DNA from: Straminergon stramineum
Lineage: Eukaryota; Streptophyta; Bryopsida; Hypnales; Calliergonaceae
Reading direction: 5' to 3'
DNA length: 64,000 nt
NCBI GenBank assembly: GCA_963920665.1
Contig: OY987264.1
Coordinates: 31,910,906-31,974,905 of the forward strand
In this document: piece after piece, positions 10,741-23,462 of the stretch
How positions within the stretch are numbered: the first letter of the stretch is position 1
Layout of the letters: every line of letters starts with the position of its first letter
Made by a program: the position numbers and the translations under genes
Notes under the pieces: generated by a model
Told to the model about the DNA's origin: nothing
Databases searched by the model: none
Seen by the model: the letters and a program-made list of their open reading frames with translations, nothing else

Positions 10741-12092
10741 CAATACAAACCTGTGTCAACAACGCATCTGCTTAACTTAACTAAGCTTAACTTAACTATT
10801 TACAATAGGAACCTCAGTCAAAGCCGGAGTCAAACCTTATGCATTACAGTGATAATATAGTTTATGCCGACACATGTTGCACGTGAGTTCCACGATGAAT
10901 CCAGCGCCCTACGATGTCTGCATGATCATCCATCCGATTACCGGCTTAACTCTTGTCAATTTATAATGAAAAAACATGAACTTTTCGAAGCACGGAAGTA
11001 CAGGCAGACACCATTCTTAAAGGTTATGCTACAGTCGAACTTCTGTAAAGTGATGGAGCATTGATTGCCTAATCCCTAACCAAGCCCAATCCTAGACATA
11101 CACATCAGAGAAGTTCTTTCGGAGATTTTTCTTGAGCATTGGGGCTTGAGCCAAGTCCGAGGTCCTAGGGCTATTACTTTACTTTAGAGAAATTCTATTG
11201 TATAGGGGTACAGTAGGAGGAACTGAATAAGGAAATTTATAGCAACTTGCTTCAAACTCAAGCACTTGAATGACGGAGTAGGACACTTGAAGAGATGGTT
11301 TTGGGATGGATCATTGACCTCCTACCAATGGACATGGAATTAAGGGAGGCAACCCATTTCCGAGCACTAAAGCAATTACATGTATCTTTCAACGTATATT
11401 TAGTGATTTAGCTTTATCTAAGTAGTGGCAATAATTTTAGATGAATCTTCAATGAAGTGGCTATTTCTATCCATCCTTGAGAGACAAAAAATTTGCTAAG
11501 TAGATGAATTATGGCTATACATAGATATTGATGAGTAAAGCACGAAGGCCACATATCCATCTTCATAATAAATGTCTAAGTTTTAGCAACCTTGCTTGGA
11601 ATGTGTGGCTACTATGAGAATAGTGTAGGCGATTATAAACTAGTGCTTATCTAACTCAATGGCAATGTGAGGTTTTGGCACAAGGCCAAATGGCTAAATA
11701 TATCTAGTAGATATTGAAATTAGACAAAAAAAAAAAAAAATACAATTTCTACTCCTTTAATTCCTATAGGAAAATTGAAGTACATGGATGGTGGGTGAAT
11801 TTTGGCAATCTTTCACAACTAAAAAAAATATTGCATGACTATCTCTAGGTTAGCTTTCTTTAGTGGGGAAATTTTCCCATGTGTAGAAATAGAGTTAGGA
11901 AGGATTCCATAGCTTTCAGATTGTCTTTCCTCAAAACATAATTACCACAAATTTTTTAAGTGAAGATTTTGTTTGACCCATATTGATCATGTAGGTCTTC
12001 CTATTTCCAACTAAAGTCTAGTTGTAAAAACGACCACATGATGGTTGCAATATCAAGAGACTTTTAGTCAATCATCATGCACCATGATTGCA
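10741..12092. other. Intergenic DNA with nothing recognised
   Basis: The part at 10780-11180 is less AT-rich and looks single-copy. It holds a 66-codon open frame on the plus strand (10864-11064) that matches no family I know. The remainder is AT-rich. A possible gene remnant cannot be excluded. Confidence 0.35.
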
Positions 12093-12215
12093 CACTAGTA
12101 GAAAACAATGTTTCAGTCAACAAAATTTAGTTGATTTGTTTTTGTGTTTTTTGGCAAAAATCACAAAAACACATTAGCTTCATTTTGTTGACTGAAACAT
12201 TGTTTTCTACTAGTG
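12093..12215. mobile_element. Foldback MITE with CACTA-like ends
   Basis: The first 34 bases, beginning CACTAGTAGAAAACAATG, are perfectly inverted at the end of this 123-bp element. CACTA-type termini followed by AGAAAA are typical of miniature derivatives of CACTA/EnSpm elements. No matching 3-bp duplication is visible. Confidence 0.7.
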
Positions 12216-12249
12216 TTGAAACCCTTTTAAAAATAAAATATTAGGGGCA

Positions 12250-13650
12250 AGTTGATTGAAGTGATTCAAGAATAGGCAACCACAACACACACTCAGAATT
12301 GTACAAGGACTATAGGTCTCAAGGCCTATGTCCATCACATATCAAAAGTTTCTATGGGAATTGGAGCATTATGCATGCCAAACACAATTACTCTCCAAAT
12401 CATATTTGGAACATGAATGAGAGAGTTATACAAATAGGAAGAGATGATAGTAAGGTCTTAGCAAGAAGGGGAACAAGAATCATTCATTCATTGATAGTAA
12501 ATGAATAGAACTTCTTATTATCACAACTATAATCCATGAATGAAAGAAGTGAGGCCATTCCAAACTTCTATATTTTCAAGGGGATATATATAATGAGACT
12601 ATGTAAGTCTATGTAAAATTGATGCAACCTTATGGCTATGCAGCATAATGCATAGATGACATCTTTCCTATTTATTCAATGAATAGACTATTTCATTGTA
12701 AATGTGGAAAAAAAAAGGTACAAGCCCAAACCAAAAACATATAATTAATGATCCTAAATAGCCACAATTTCTATGTGACTTTAGATGTAATTCAATAGGC
12801 TAGAGAAGTTAATCTAGATTTGACATTGTTACGTTCTCACACAAGCCATGCCCTTCAACCTCTTGGTGTATCCATTTTCAACCTTTCAAGACAACCTTCA
12901 AAGCTTGTAAGGACATTTGGAACATGCAAAATAGAAGAAAGAACATTAGAAATGAAGATTTATCGATCCCAATAGGTTAGTCTTAGTTTAGAGAAGGCAA
13001 TGAAATTATCAAACATCAAAGTTGGATTTTTAGCCACAAGCATATGGCCTCTTGACTCTAGAAGAATGAACACAAAGAAGAAACCAAGTGAAGGATTTGC
13101 AAATCTAAGAACTTTAGAAACAGATGTACCTTGTACTAAAAATAATGTTGTTCATCATTATGTGGACTTAGAAGGGCTAGCTTTATTTTAAGAACAAAAT
13201 GCAAGTGATATGCAAGTACATCCAAATACAAGTCAAAGTCACTTTTCAAGAATCTTAAGATTGCACCAACAAGTGATTAAGTCTACAAGAAACAGACTTT
13301 ATTTTTGGATGGACTATTCCCTATCACATATTTTGATAATTATCCAACATGTAGAGAATGTAATAGCAATAGTAGAACAAAAAACCAAGGTATGAAAAGA
13401 AGCCCTAAAAAATAGAGAAGAGGGAACTTACCAAATTAAAGAAGCAAGAAGAGAAGATTCAATTGAAGGCCTCAAAATTAATCAAAGAAGGAAAAAGGGC
13501 TATAGCTAAGAGATTCAAAGAGCTTTGGTCAAAAAAACTTGTAAAAGAGGTAGGTGAAAGGTTACACAGAGAAATCAAAGAAAACAAAGGTGCAAATATC
13601 CCATCAACTTCATATTGTAGTTACCAACCACTACTATGTAAGTAAAATAT
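12250..13650 (+). pseudogene. pogo/CENP-B-type (DDE_1) transposase, wrecked
   Basis: Pieces of a DDE_1 transposase follow one another in the right order but in shifting frames. About 12360-12508 gives a block with PNHIWNMNERV followed by SKVLARRGTR. Next come EAIPNFYIFKG near 12555 and WMTSFLFIQ near 12655, then REVNLDL..LRSHTSHALQPL near 12800-12870. VGFLATSIWPLDS near 13020 and a lysine-rich tail (13463-13645) complete the order. The family normally has an Asp where this copy has Asn in 'NMNE', so a catalytic residue is lost as well as the frame. No terminal repeats were identified. It marks a former autonomous Tc1/mariner-superfamily element. Confidence 0.75.
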
Positions 13651-16600
13651 TGCATAATTAAAGACAAAATGAAATAGATTAAGACTAAATGAAAAAGATA
13701 AGAGTATAGGATTCCTCTTCCAACCTTTCTTTCTATCAAGGAATTGTCTTCAATATATGGCACGTGGAAGTGGCATGAGTTAGGGGGAGAGTGGAAGACC
13801 ATACCAAAGAAGAGGAATGACCATTCTCAAAAATTGCCTTGAGTATGATGAACACTACAACAAGAGCAACGTCGACGTCGGAGTATGTAAGGCAAATCCA
13901 ACATTGAGTCTTTTGCGGCATGAGGTTGAACATGGTGGTGCCTACTCATCAACCTTCTATGGTTTAGGAAGTGTCATCAAGTGTCAACATGAAGCCCCCA
14001 ATGAGTGCACAACTACGAGTGAGATGTAAGGCCACGAAGTGTGTGATTGAAGCACAACTGAGGGCCAATAGCACAACAATGATCTCATCACGGCCATGGA
14101 CTCCCAACTACACTGCAATCTTAAAGGAAGGGTAGATTACCTCAGGATTTTCACACCAAAGTCTAGATAGAGGAGAAGCTTACAACCCAGGCCACACCAT
14201 AAGCAACCTACATGACAACAATCATTGAGAGCAATGAAGTGACAAAACATAGGAAGGTCTTAAGCAAGAGTGATATGGCATTGGCCATGTGTGATCACAA
14301 GAGTGGTGAGTGACTATAGAAACCCTTGAGGTTGGTGCTACTCCATCAAGCTTGGATCCAAAGCATGGACCACCCCCTTAAAGCATTCAAGAGATCAATA
14401 GTAAGCTAGTGGTAGCCACACCGAAGCGATAGCGGGCACAATCGGACATCACAAAAAAAGCAAGATAGGAGTGGGTATATGAAAAACACAAGACATTAGG
14501 AGAAATATGATTCCTCAAAGGAGTTGTGAGTCCCAAATAGCATGGAACAACAAGGAACTTTGGCCAATTTTTTTAAATGTTTTTTTGTTTTTTTGTCCAA
14601 CGAACTACAAGGTTGTTTAGCACATGACAATTCAATTAAAAAAATACTAAAAATATGAAAATAAATTCAAAATTATGAAATTATGAAAGCCAATATGGCA
14701 TTAATGCAACCACATCAGAATACTATTTTTGATATTATTATTTTACTATTTTTCATTTTTTTTTAATGTTTTTTATATTAGAATTTTTTATTTTTTATTG
14801 TGTCACTATTCATCATTGATGATGATTAGTGGCCCATGTTTCTCGGAGAGGTTGTGCGTTCGACTAAAGGGAACTTCTCAAAGGGAAATAGCCCCTTTGA
14901 GGGCTCATTGTTTTCCTCATTACAAGCTAGCAACAAAGGTGACCAAGTATGAAGACAACATGAAGAAGCAATATTCAAGAGTGTCAATAAAGAAAGGGTT
15001 GCAAAATAACAAGGCACATGTAGAGATGAAATCTAGAGACATGTTCTAGCTCCCATAATGTGGTCAAGGAATACATGAAGCACTGAAGGCATGAGGTGCC
15101 AAGATAGGAGCATCCACTTGAATCTACTCTTGCTCAAGCTACATCCCTTTTGTACCAAGTAAAATAGGGAAACATAGGATGTCATGTGGTGTGACAGTCG
15201 TTATCTTGTCATGCTTTTGGTTCAAAATCCCTAAATTGGTATTAGATTAGGGTTGGATCTTTTTGGAATTAAATGGTACCATTAAGTACAAGCCATGTGG
15301 GAACCTAGGGATAACATTATGACTATAATGGACTACATGCTAGGCTAGAATAAGTGGATATGGCATGGTAGTAGGTGTGTCCAAATTCTCTAAGGATACA
15401 ACATACTCTTCACAATTGATAGCTATAATAACTTTAGTAAAGGTGTTCAAAAGCACTCATCGGCGCACCTTCTATTGATGATAGGAGGACCTTGTTGAAA
15501 CCTTTCCAAATTTTAACAAAATTTTAGTGTCGCTACCTACTTCCCCATTTTACTCACTTAAAATTTTAATGCACTTTATCTTACTATTTAAAATGTTCAT
15601 GTATTTTGAGACTATTCTAATTTCTCCCCTCTAGCAATTTTGCCCTCTATAGGTTGTTTAAAATACTTGAGCCAAAGAGAGGAAAAAATGATATTGGAGA
15701 AATTTCAAAGGTTTGAATTCTCCCAAGGCATGAAGTTTGGAAAAGATAAAATTCGAGGGAGAAAAATATAAATTATCATAGATATTTGAGGAGAAAATTA
15801 TAGTGCAAAAAATAAGGTAATGCACCTAATGTGATTTGTTTATGAAACTAGTCCCTACATATTCTTACCTAAAATGTACACCCTTTATTCATGAGAACCT
15901 AGGGTCACTTCTCAATTTATTTTTTTCAACACTTTGAAAATTAGGTTCTTATGAGCAACACTTTGAAAATCATAAGTTCTTTTATGTACCTTAGTATCCA
16001 AAATACATGCAATGAGAGTGTGGAATCCCTTTTGGACTTCCAACAAGCTCAAAAGAAACTAAGAAAATTTGGATAATAATAGGACCCTTGTGAAATGTCT
16101 ACTGAGATTATTTTAGATGGATTTATCTTAGACTCAATAGAAGGGAGAATTTGAAATGAACTACTTTCTTTATAAACTTTAGAACAACTTCATCTATAAC
16201 TTATCTCTTTAACTCTTAAAGATCCAAGTATTTTAGAGAACACACAAATGTGTTATGAAATATAAGTTCCATAACCTTTTTGAAGTTTGCATCCACTGAG
16301 ATATTGTTAGGCATCAAAAGTAAAAGGTATAAGTGTGGTCAAAATTTCAAAAGTATTTATAGGCTTTGTTTCAAATGAGTTTTGAAGATTTAACTTCAAA
16401 ATTTCATCAAAAGTGCCATGACTACCATCTCCATCTTTAATATTTGAATATTTTTAGGATTGGTCAAAAATTTAGTCTCAATTGATTTGTGGGAAAAAGC
16501 ATAAGATTTAACAATGAGGACATCAATTCATTTCTCCAAATTGAAAACTTTACAACACTAAAAAAATACTAATCACTTTGCATTATTTTTCTTATAATTG

Positions 16601-17559
16601 TTTTTGAATTTAGTGCTCTTATTTTTCAATATAAATTTGAAAAAAAATCCAATCAAATTTTCATAATAAAAAAATAATTATTTGGAAAAAAAATTCACCC
16701 AAAAATGCTACTTGAAATATGGTAGCAACTATAAAATGATTGTTTGGGCCTTTAGCAGTTAACATGTAAGGACTCAACTAACTATTTTTTTGTCACTAAC
16801 TAATTTTAGGCAACATTTTGAATGATTTTAAAACTTTGCTTTGTATCTTTGTAAATATTAAATTTTGTAACTTCACAATGACATTTTCCGAGCAATTTTT
16901 TGAGACTCAAGGTTCAAATGATCTCTTCAAAGTCTATAGTTTTGAAAACTAAACCTTCATGGTTTGATATATTTAATCCACTTTCAATTTTTTTCCTATG
17001 GAAAAATTCAACACTTGAGTTCTTTATTATAACTTTAGTTTTGATTTGCTAACTAGGATAGAGAATTGTGAATGCTTTGTGTTATTTGTAAAAACAAAGA
17101 ATTCTAGTTAGATTTTGTTTTTTACATTCCCTAGATTGTACAAGATACACATGATTGGATATACTTACTAGTAGTAATGTACAATTAGGTCTAATAATTT
17201 GACAAAACTACCTAATATTCAAAGATTTTTGCATTTCGAGAGATTAGTGAAATAGTATTGAATACTATTGGCATTTTTGTCTTGCATGATTATCATTCAA
17301 ATCTTATACAATCCAAATCAAGCATACCAAGTTTCAGATTCATAAAAGGAAAACTCCATTTTTGGTGAATTGTTTCATTTAATATTCATGATTTTATATG
17401 ATAATTGATTGAAAAACCTTGGTGATGATTTTTCAAAAATTTGATTGCATAGAATGTTGGAAACATCTATACACACATCTCATGGTTGCTAGCGTGTGAG
17501 TCTGTTGAAGAAGAATAATGACCTATTAGAAAATTATCCTATTAGTATAATTAAGTTCG
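13651..17559. other. Long AT-rich intergenic stretch with nothing recognised
   Basis: It has several frames of 60-106 codons, none resembling a known family. Around 13740-14440 the composition is a little less AT-rich and might be flanking sequence of the transposase relic. A TTGCTAGCGTGTGAG near 17488 is a lone end of the TGCTAG MITE family. Confidence 0.35.
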
Positions 17560-18860
17560 TTCCAAGGGAGGCTAGTCAATGGGAATTTTATATCAATAGA
17601 GAAATTGATATTTGACTTCTAGTTCCAATTAGGATTCTATTTCCAACTCAATTGCTCAATAATCCCAAATAAATATAATCTCCCAACTTGGAAAATATCA
17701 ACAATCACCACTACAATAACACTTCAAACTCTAATTGGGATGCCAACTTAAATTAATTCAAGTTACATTCCATCAAACAAACTTCCCATTCGGAAACATT
17801 CATATAACATAAATCATCATTAAATCCAATTTGGACTGCAATCACAAATTATTTTCCATCACTTCAATATCACACTCTCACATTTAACTCATCAATAATC
17901 ACAACACATAATATTGCACACATACACACAACATCAATTTGTATGTAATTTCCGACTTGATTAATCAATTGGTGATCAAATCACCATTACATATAATACT
18001 TTTTTTCTTTACTCCTCCACTCCCTATCTCATTTCTTCTACTCTTCCATTCTTATTTTTCATTTTTTTCATTATTATTTTTCTTTCCCAATTGGAATACT
18101 TGATTTTTATCATCAATAATCCCCAACTAGGTTCTCATAATTCTTCACAGCTTCCATCTATCTTCACTTTGGCTTCTCACTCCTCTTCTCAGCACACTTC
18201 ATCATAAACTTCTCCAAATAGTAACACATACAACTAGGACGCAAACATCACAGTCTCCAAAATACTCAAACATCACACATTCAATCAAGTAACATACTCA
18301 CACATATAACCAACTTGGAAACACTTCCAATAAAAAAATACATAGTTTCAACAAGATGGGACACAATTGGACTTCACTCAATAGACGTTAAAAGAAAAAT
18401 GTTCTTAAAACCAGACCAAATACAACTCACAGAACCTCGTGGTTATCAAATTGGAAGAGACAACCCAACCACTAGCTAACCACCAAATTGGAACTATACA
18501 AGCAACCGCCCTAACTATCCATAAAATTCCAAATTGGAATTTACACTCAAAATAGCCAGCGGGACTTAATATTCACCCTATTGACAATCCAACTTGGATA
18601 GAACTATCACCCAATTTGGAACACAGATTAAAAATTCAAACTTGGCTGAAAAGCCAGACCACTCCAATTAGAAAACCAACCACCCAAATCAACACAACAA
18701 TCATTCAAAATTCATTCACCAGCCAAAAACACACCAAATTGGAACTCAAACAGTCCACTAAAACACACACTTAAAACAAAAAATACACAAACAATCAAGT
18801 CAAAAACAATAAAAGACACTTCAAAATCAGCCAAAAATTTACAAAAAGAAAAATCTAATT
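17560..18860. repeat. G-poor region studded with CCAANTTGG palindromes
   Basis: Over about 1.3 kb, roughly twenty variants of CCAAATTGGAA, CCAACTTGG, CCAATTTGG and TTCCAATTAG occur at irregular 30-90-base spacing. Elsewhere on the plus strand G is very scarce, especially from 17740 onward, so most G residues sit in these motifs. There is no open frame of note. The region ends where the MITE at 18895 begins. It could be a degraded satellite-like array, the inside of an unknown element, or a protein-binding array. Confidence 0.5.
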
Positions 18861-18894
18861 GGTTATCTACAAAGTCTAGGATCTTGAGCCTGTG

Positions 18895-19262
18895 AGCATA
18901 GGAGCCTAGGCTTTTATATTATTGGGACCTATATTATAGGCACCTTCCATAGTTATAGAATGTTTATAATTATAGGTGTCTATGTTGTAGGTACCTATGT
19001 TATAAGCACCTTCCATGATTATAGGATGTTTATATAATAAGTGCCTAATTATATTATGGATGTCTATGTTTTAGGTGCCTATGTTATAGGCATCTTCCAT
19101 GGTTATAGTATATTTATATTATAGGAACCTATGTTACAAGCACCTTACATGGTTACATGGTACTCATATTATAAGTATATATATTATAAACACCTTCAAT
19201 AGTTGTAGAATATCTACTTACACCTAGGCTCAAGGCTCATAGGCTTGCATTTCTAGCACTAG
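18895..19262. mobile_element. MITE related to the TGCTAG family, expanded interior
   Basis: The left end has GAGCATAGGAGCCTAGGC and the right end CTCAAGGCTCATAGGC followed by TTCTAGCACTAG. The interior is about a dozen repeats of the type TATAGGCACCTTCCATGGTTA / TATTATAGGTACC. The extra length compared with the 220-bp copies is due to these internal repeats. The boundaries are approximate. Confidence 0.5.
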
Positions 19263-21237
19263 TAGGAATTTGTGTTTTTTTGGATATTAGTAACAAATAA
19301 GCATGTTTTCTAGAATAGAAGCAAGAAGATGTGATTGTGGGCATGGAGGTAAAATTGAGTTGGATGTTTCAGAAAACATTTGGATGTCTTTGGCAAAACA
19401 AGTTGATGTCTTATTGAACAATGACGTTTTGGGAGACATCGGAAAAAATATAGTCGCGTTCTATACAACATCTAATAAAACAATAACTTGCCACATTGGC
19501 AAGGAATTTTGGTTTAGTGGTGGGTAACTTTGTAGAAGTTACTATATGCTAGGGTGAAACACATACCACATGGAAAAATACAAAGGAAGGGTAACTCTTT
19601 GGAGACTTTTAAAAAAAGATTGCATGGAGGGAAAAAAAATAGCAAAATGACTATATTTTCCATTGCACTTCCAATGTAGCTCTAATTGTATTAACAAGTC
19701 CCAAAAAATCAGTCTAATGCATTCTACATTATCTAATTTCCATAAATATGTATTTTCATTGTCCTATATATTTTTGAATTGAACTTAATTTTTTTTCAAT
19801 TTCAAAGATTATTTCTCAACAATGTATGAAATTCAATCTGTCCTATTATTGTTGAAGTTCTTGTGTTTACCTTCTTATAAACAATAAGACATATGGGGTT
19901 TCTAAAAAATGATTTTGTTTTTTGTTGTAGTCTATATTGAAGTAATTTCATTCTTTGACATGGCATCCAACAAGGATGAAGTGGCATGCCACATCAACAC
20001 ACTTTGACACCTTTTGAAAATTTGAAAAATATTTTTATAGACATCAATTAAGGCATCAATTGAAATGTCCAAATGTTTTGTGCAATATCAACTAAGACAT
20101 CAACTAAGACGTTTAGATCTTTTTTGTGATGTCGATTTCAACAACTTTGTATAATTCAAAAAATTCAAATATCCCATATGATTTGTCTCCCATCCTACCA
20201 CCTACTTGTAAAAATAACTCATTCTTTTTTGTCAATATACTCACAATAAGTGGCTTTTCAAGCTTTGCTATATAAATACCAAATATGGTGTATGGTATAT
20301 GATATATTGTGTATGATGTATAATGTATGGTATATTGTGTATAATTTACAATGTATGGTCTATTGTGTATGGCCCAATTTGTATGGTGTATGTCAAAGTT
20401 GATGTCATAAAATGTTTCAAAAAATGTCATTGATGTCAAATCTTATGTCTCAAAAAATGTCTCAACATTGAAGTTGATGTCACTAAAAGCAATATCAAAA
20501 TTCTTCTTGATCTCTAAGTTGATGTTGTTCAAAATACTATTAATCTTCTTAGACATCATGACATTAGGTGCTACGTCAATTGCCACATCATCTCTAGGGT
20601 GGGTGAAAAAAATCCCATTTGACATTGCCCTCCCATATAGCACTTATGTGGAGGTGACATGGCTGCCACATGGTGCACTTTTGTCCCTTCTTTGACCATG
20701 TTTTCTATGACGTTCTTCTAAAAACAGGACATGTTTTTCCAAATTTCCGCATGTTTTTGCCATGTCAATCTTGACAGATTTTTCTAGACATCCACGGTAG
20801 ACATGCTTCACATTTGAATAAACATCTAGCCAAGTTTGTGGACTTGTCAAAAAAAAACATAGGATCCTTTTAGTGTGGGGTCACATGCTAGCATCATTGA
20901 CACCCATCTTTTCTTCAACAATAGTTTCCAAAAAAGTTTTAGAATTCCCTTAATAGAGATTTCAATGTTTGGGTGATAATGCCCAAATTTTATAGAATAG
21001 ATATCTCTTTATAATAATTAGATTTTACTATTTGGCCCTCACATTGTAACTAGTTTTGTACATTTGAGCATGATTATAAAATTACTTTGCCAAAATCTAA
21101 TTAAAATATAAAGATATCTATTTTGCAAATATTGCTCCACCAATACCTCACATTGAACTCTTCATAGAGGAAATTATGAAAAAAAATTGGAGATGCTTGT
21201 TGAAGGAAAGATGGATGGATGGATGTTTTCCTACATA
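19263..21237. other. Intergenic DNA with nothing recognised except a TGTATGG array
   Basis: Short open frames, including a 74-codon one at 19303-19527, match nothing I know. A low-complexity array is at 20270-20395. Confidence 0.35.
20270..20395. repeat. Degenerate TGTATGGTATAT minisatellite
   Basis: It is a run of imperfect 10-15-base units around TGTATGGTATATTG, about nine in all. Confidence 0.6.
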
Positions 21238-21713
21238 TTAACCCTAAATGTATCAACGTCCATTTTCTGGACGATGAACAGATTGAAACTCAGTGCCTAT
21301 TTTTCTAAAATTATAAATGTGCAAGTATGTCAAGTAGTCAAACTGCATTGACTTTAGTTCTAAATTGGATTAGTCAAAATGAGGTCATAGATAGGAAGAA
21401 CACAAAAATTTCAAAAAATCCCCATGTGAAGAGAACCTCATTTCAAATCCATTCCAACAAATTTTACTCAAAAAAATGATAATAATTTGCTTGTAATCAA
21501 ATTTTGAAGGACTTTTGGAATTTTTCTCTCAAATTTTATAATAAAAGATTGGTGATAGAATTGGTGAATCTAAACATGCAGATGGAATCTACAAATCAAA
21601 ATCTACAACTTTTATTTGTATGTCAATTCCAAAATATGCTTCCAAAAAGCACTTTATAATGATTTTTCTTAAATCATCAATTCTAGAGATGAATCTGGAC
21701 ATTTAGGGGTTAA
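21238..21713. mobile_element. TTAA-flanked element, 480-590-bp family, copy 1
   Basis: The left end TTAACCCTAAATGTATC pairs with the right end GGACATTTAGGGGTTAA. The interior (AAATATGCTTCCAAAAAGC, ATGATTTTTCTTAAATCATC) aligns with 35388-35978, and in reverse with 40016-40601. It is non-coding. Confidence 0.75.
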
Positions 21714-22042
21714 TGCAATTGAAAAAAAAAAATTCATCACTAATGTTTTTCAATCAATTACCTTGTAAAACCATGGATATTAAATTAAAAAATTCACCAA
21801 AAATGGAGTTTGTTTTTTTGGATACTGAAATTTGGTGTGCTTGATTGGAATTGCTTAAGCAATGATTGTTAATTATGCAAGACAAATAATGTCAATTGTA
21901 TTCAATATTATGCAAAAATCTTTGAATGGCACACTAGGCAGGTTGTAAGATTATTGGACCTAACTTAACAATGAAGATATGCTTTCAATTTTATTAGATG
22001 GTCCTGATCTGAAGACGCTGTAATTCGCAAGCTCCCAAGATA

Positions 22043-22156
22043 ATGAGGGACGGCCTGTTTCCCACGGCGCTTCTGAGTCCAAATTCTCAAGCGGACATGC
22101 GAAGATCATCGATCCACACAGTCGAATTGAAGCTCGACGAGGCCATGTCCGCTTGA
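22043..22156 (+). other. 37-codon open frame overlapping a hairpin
   Basis: An ATG-to-TGA frame encodes a 37-residue peptide ending in HTVELKLDEAMSA. It lies in the balanced-composition island and both hairpin arms (22081-22099, 22144-22162) fall largely within or at the edge of it. There is no known family and no other sign of coding, so this is only a candidate. Confidence 0.2.
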
Positions 22157-22162
22157 GAATTT
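22081..22162. repeat. Perfect 19-bp inverted repeat with 44-base loop
   Basis: AAATTCTCAAGCGGACATG at 22081-22099 is exactly complementary to 22144-22162. The stem is not AT-only, unlike most chance palindromes in this window. Confidence 0.7.
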
Positions 22163-22818
22163 TCTAGAGCATATTTCACTGCAGACCTCGAATATTTCTC
22201 CATTTGCGTGAAACTCTGTCTCAGTCTTTGCTCTTTCATGAATTTGGTTTACGAGAGATGTTAACATAGTTTCAGTCGGAGAGAACTAGGTCAATGTACG
22301 TTCTACAAAGGCTGGCTGCAACTCTGTACGTGAAGATATGGAAAATCAGATGATTGACACAATTGAGATGACACCTTAATTCTGGAGTTTTCGAGGTTGA
22401 ATGTTAATGAATCTGCGCGCTCAGTGTGATTCTCGAAGCCAAAAAATAAAGAACTTTTCCAAGTTGGTACGTACCCATAGCTAGGTTCTCCTGATGGCCA
22501 TGGTTAGCATCTATCATCGATTCAGGTATTCACCGAAGTTGCCGTGCTGTGCACAATTGTGTCACACTAGCTCTGCAGCTTGTATTATTAGCAGAAGTGC
22601 AAGGATCGAAAAGGTGCAAGAGAGACTCGAGTGTCTTAGCTTTTGCAAAAGATTATGCTAATTCTTATCATCACAATTAGGGGACGTAAAGATCGATAAG
22701 ATGTTATACTAACTTGCTGTTCAATTCTTTTGACTTGCTTCTTCGAAGAATCTTTCTAATAGTTTCTATATGGCAGTAGGTTTCAGAGATCAATGTGACC
22801 TAACGACTCTCTCTCCCA

Positions 22819-23462
22819 TTAACCCCTAAATGCCCAAGGCCTGTTCGGAGCTTCTTGAAATCTGCTCTAAATTGAACAAAAAGTCAACATTTTCATAAGT
22901 TGTACCAATTTTGTTTGAATTGTAACCATACAAATTCAAACTAGACATGTAAGAGATCACATAGGAAAAGAAAACATAACAATATCACTTACAAATTGAA
23001 AGATTATAATGTTTGATCATGAGGGTGTAAAAACTGTGAAAATTTTTCAATTTACTTTTTGCATGTCAACTCTAAAAAGTTGGTCACTAAAAAAATATGA
23101 GGTTATAGGGCCTAGCATGCACAACCCCAATCAATTTACAGTTTTTCAAAATCTATTCTATAATATTTGAAAATGAATTTCTAATGTGATTTTGCCTCTA
23201 AGATCTAGTGTACTGAGGCTCATTTCCAAGAGCCCTCAACACTACGGGAAGTCAAGATTGCAATGGGCATCCTTGCACAAAATCTTCAATAGAAAAATCA
23301 TAATCCATTATTTTTAAGATCAACTTTTTGATCTTAAAACTAGACTTCAAAAAGAATTCTCCAAAAATATAAACCACTACTAATAGCAATTTGGTTGGAT
23401 TTTACTTAACTTCAAAGTTTTCAAAACACCAGAATCTGGTGCCTTGGGCATTTAGGGGTTAA
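22819..23462. mobile_element. TTAA-flanked element, about 640-bp family, copy 2 (inverted)
   Basis: The left end TTAACCCCTAAATGCCCAAG and the right end CTTGGGCATTTAGGGGTTAA are perfect inverted repeats, extending 22 bases with the next GC. The element is 644 bp including both TTAAs, one base shorter than the copy at 51206-51850, and lies in the opposite orientation. It has no coding capacity. It sits inside a sequence island that looks otherwise unique. Confidence 0.85.

Noticed and set aside
22081..22162. Hairpin as a microRNA precursor
   Set aside because: Perfect 19-bp stem with a 44-base loop is possible for one, but without small-RNA or conservation evidence it is reported only as an inverted repeat.
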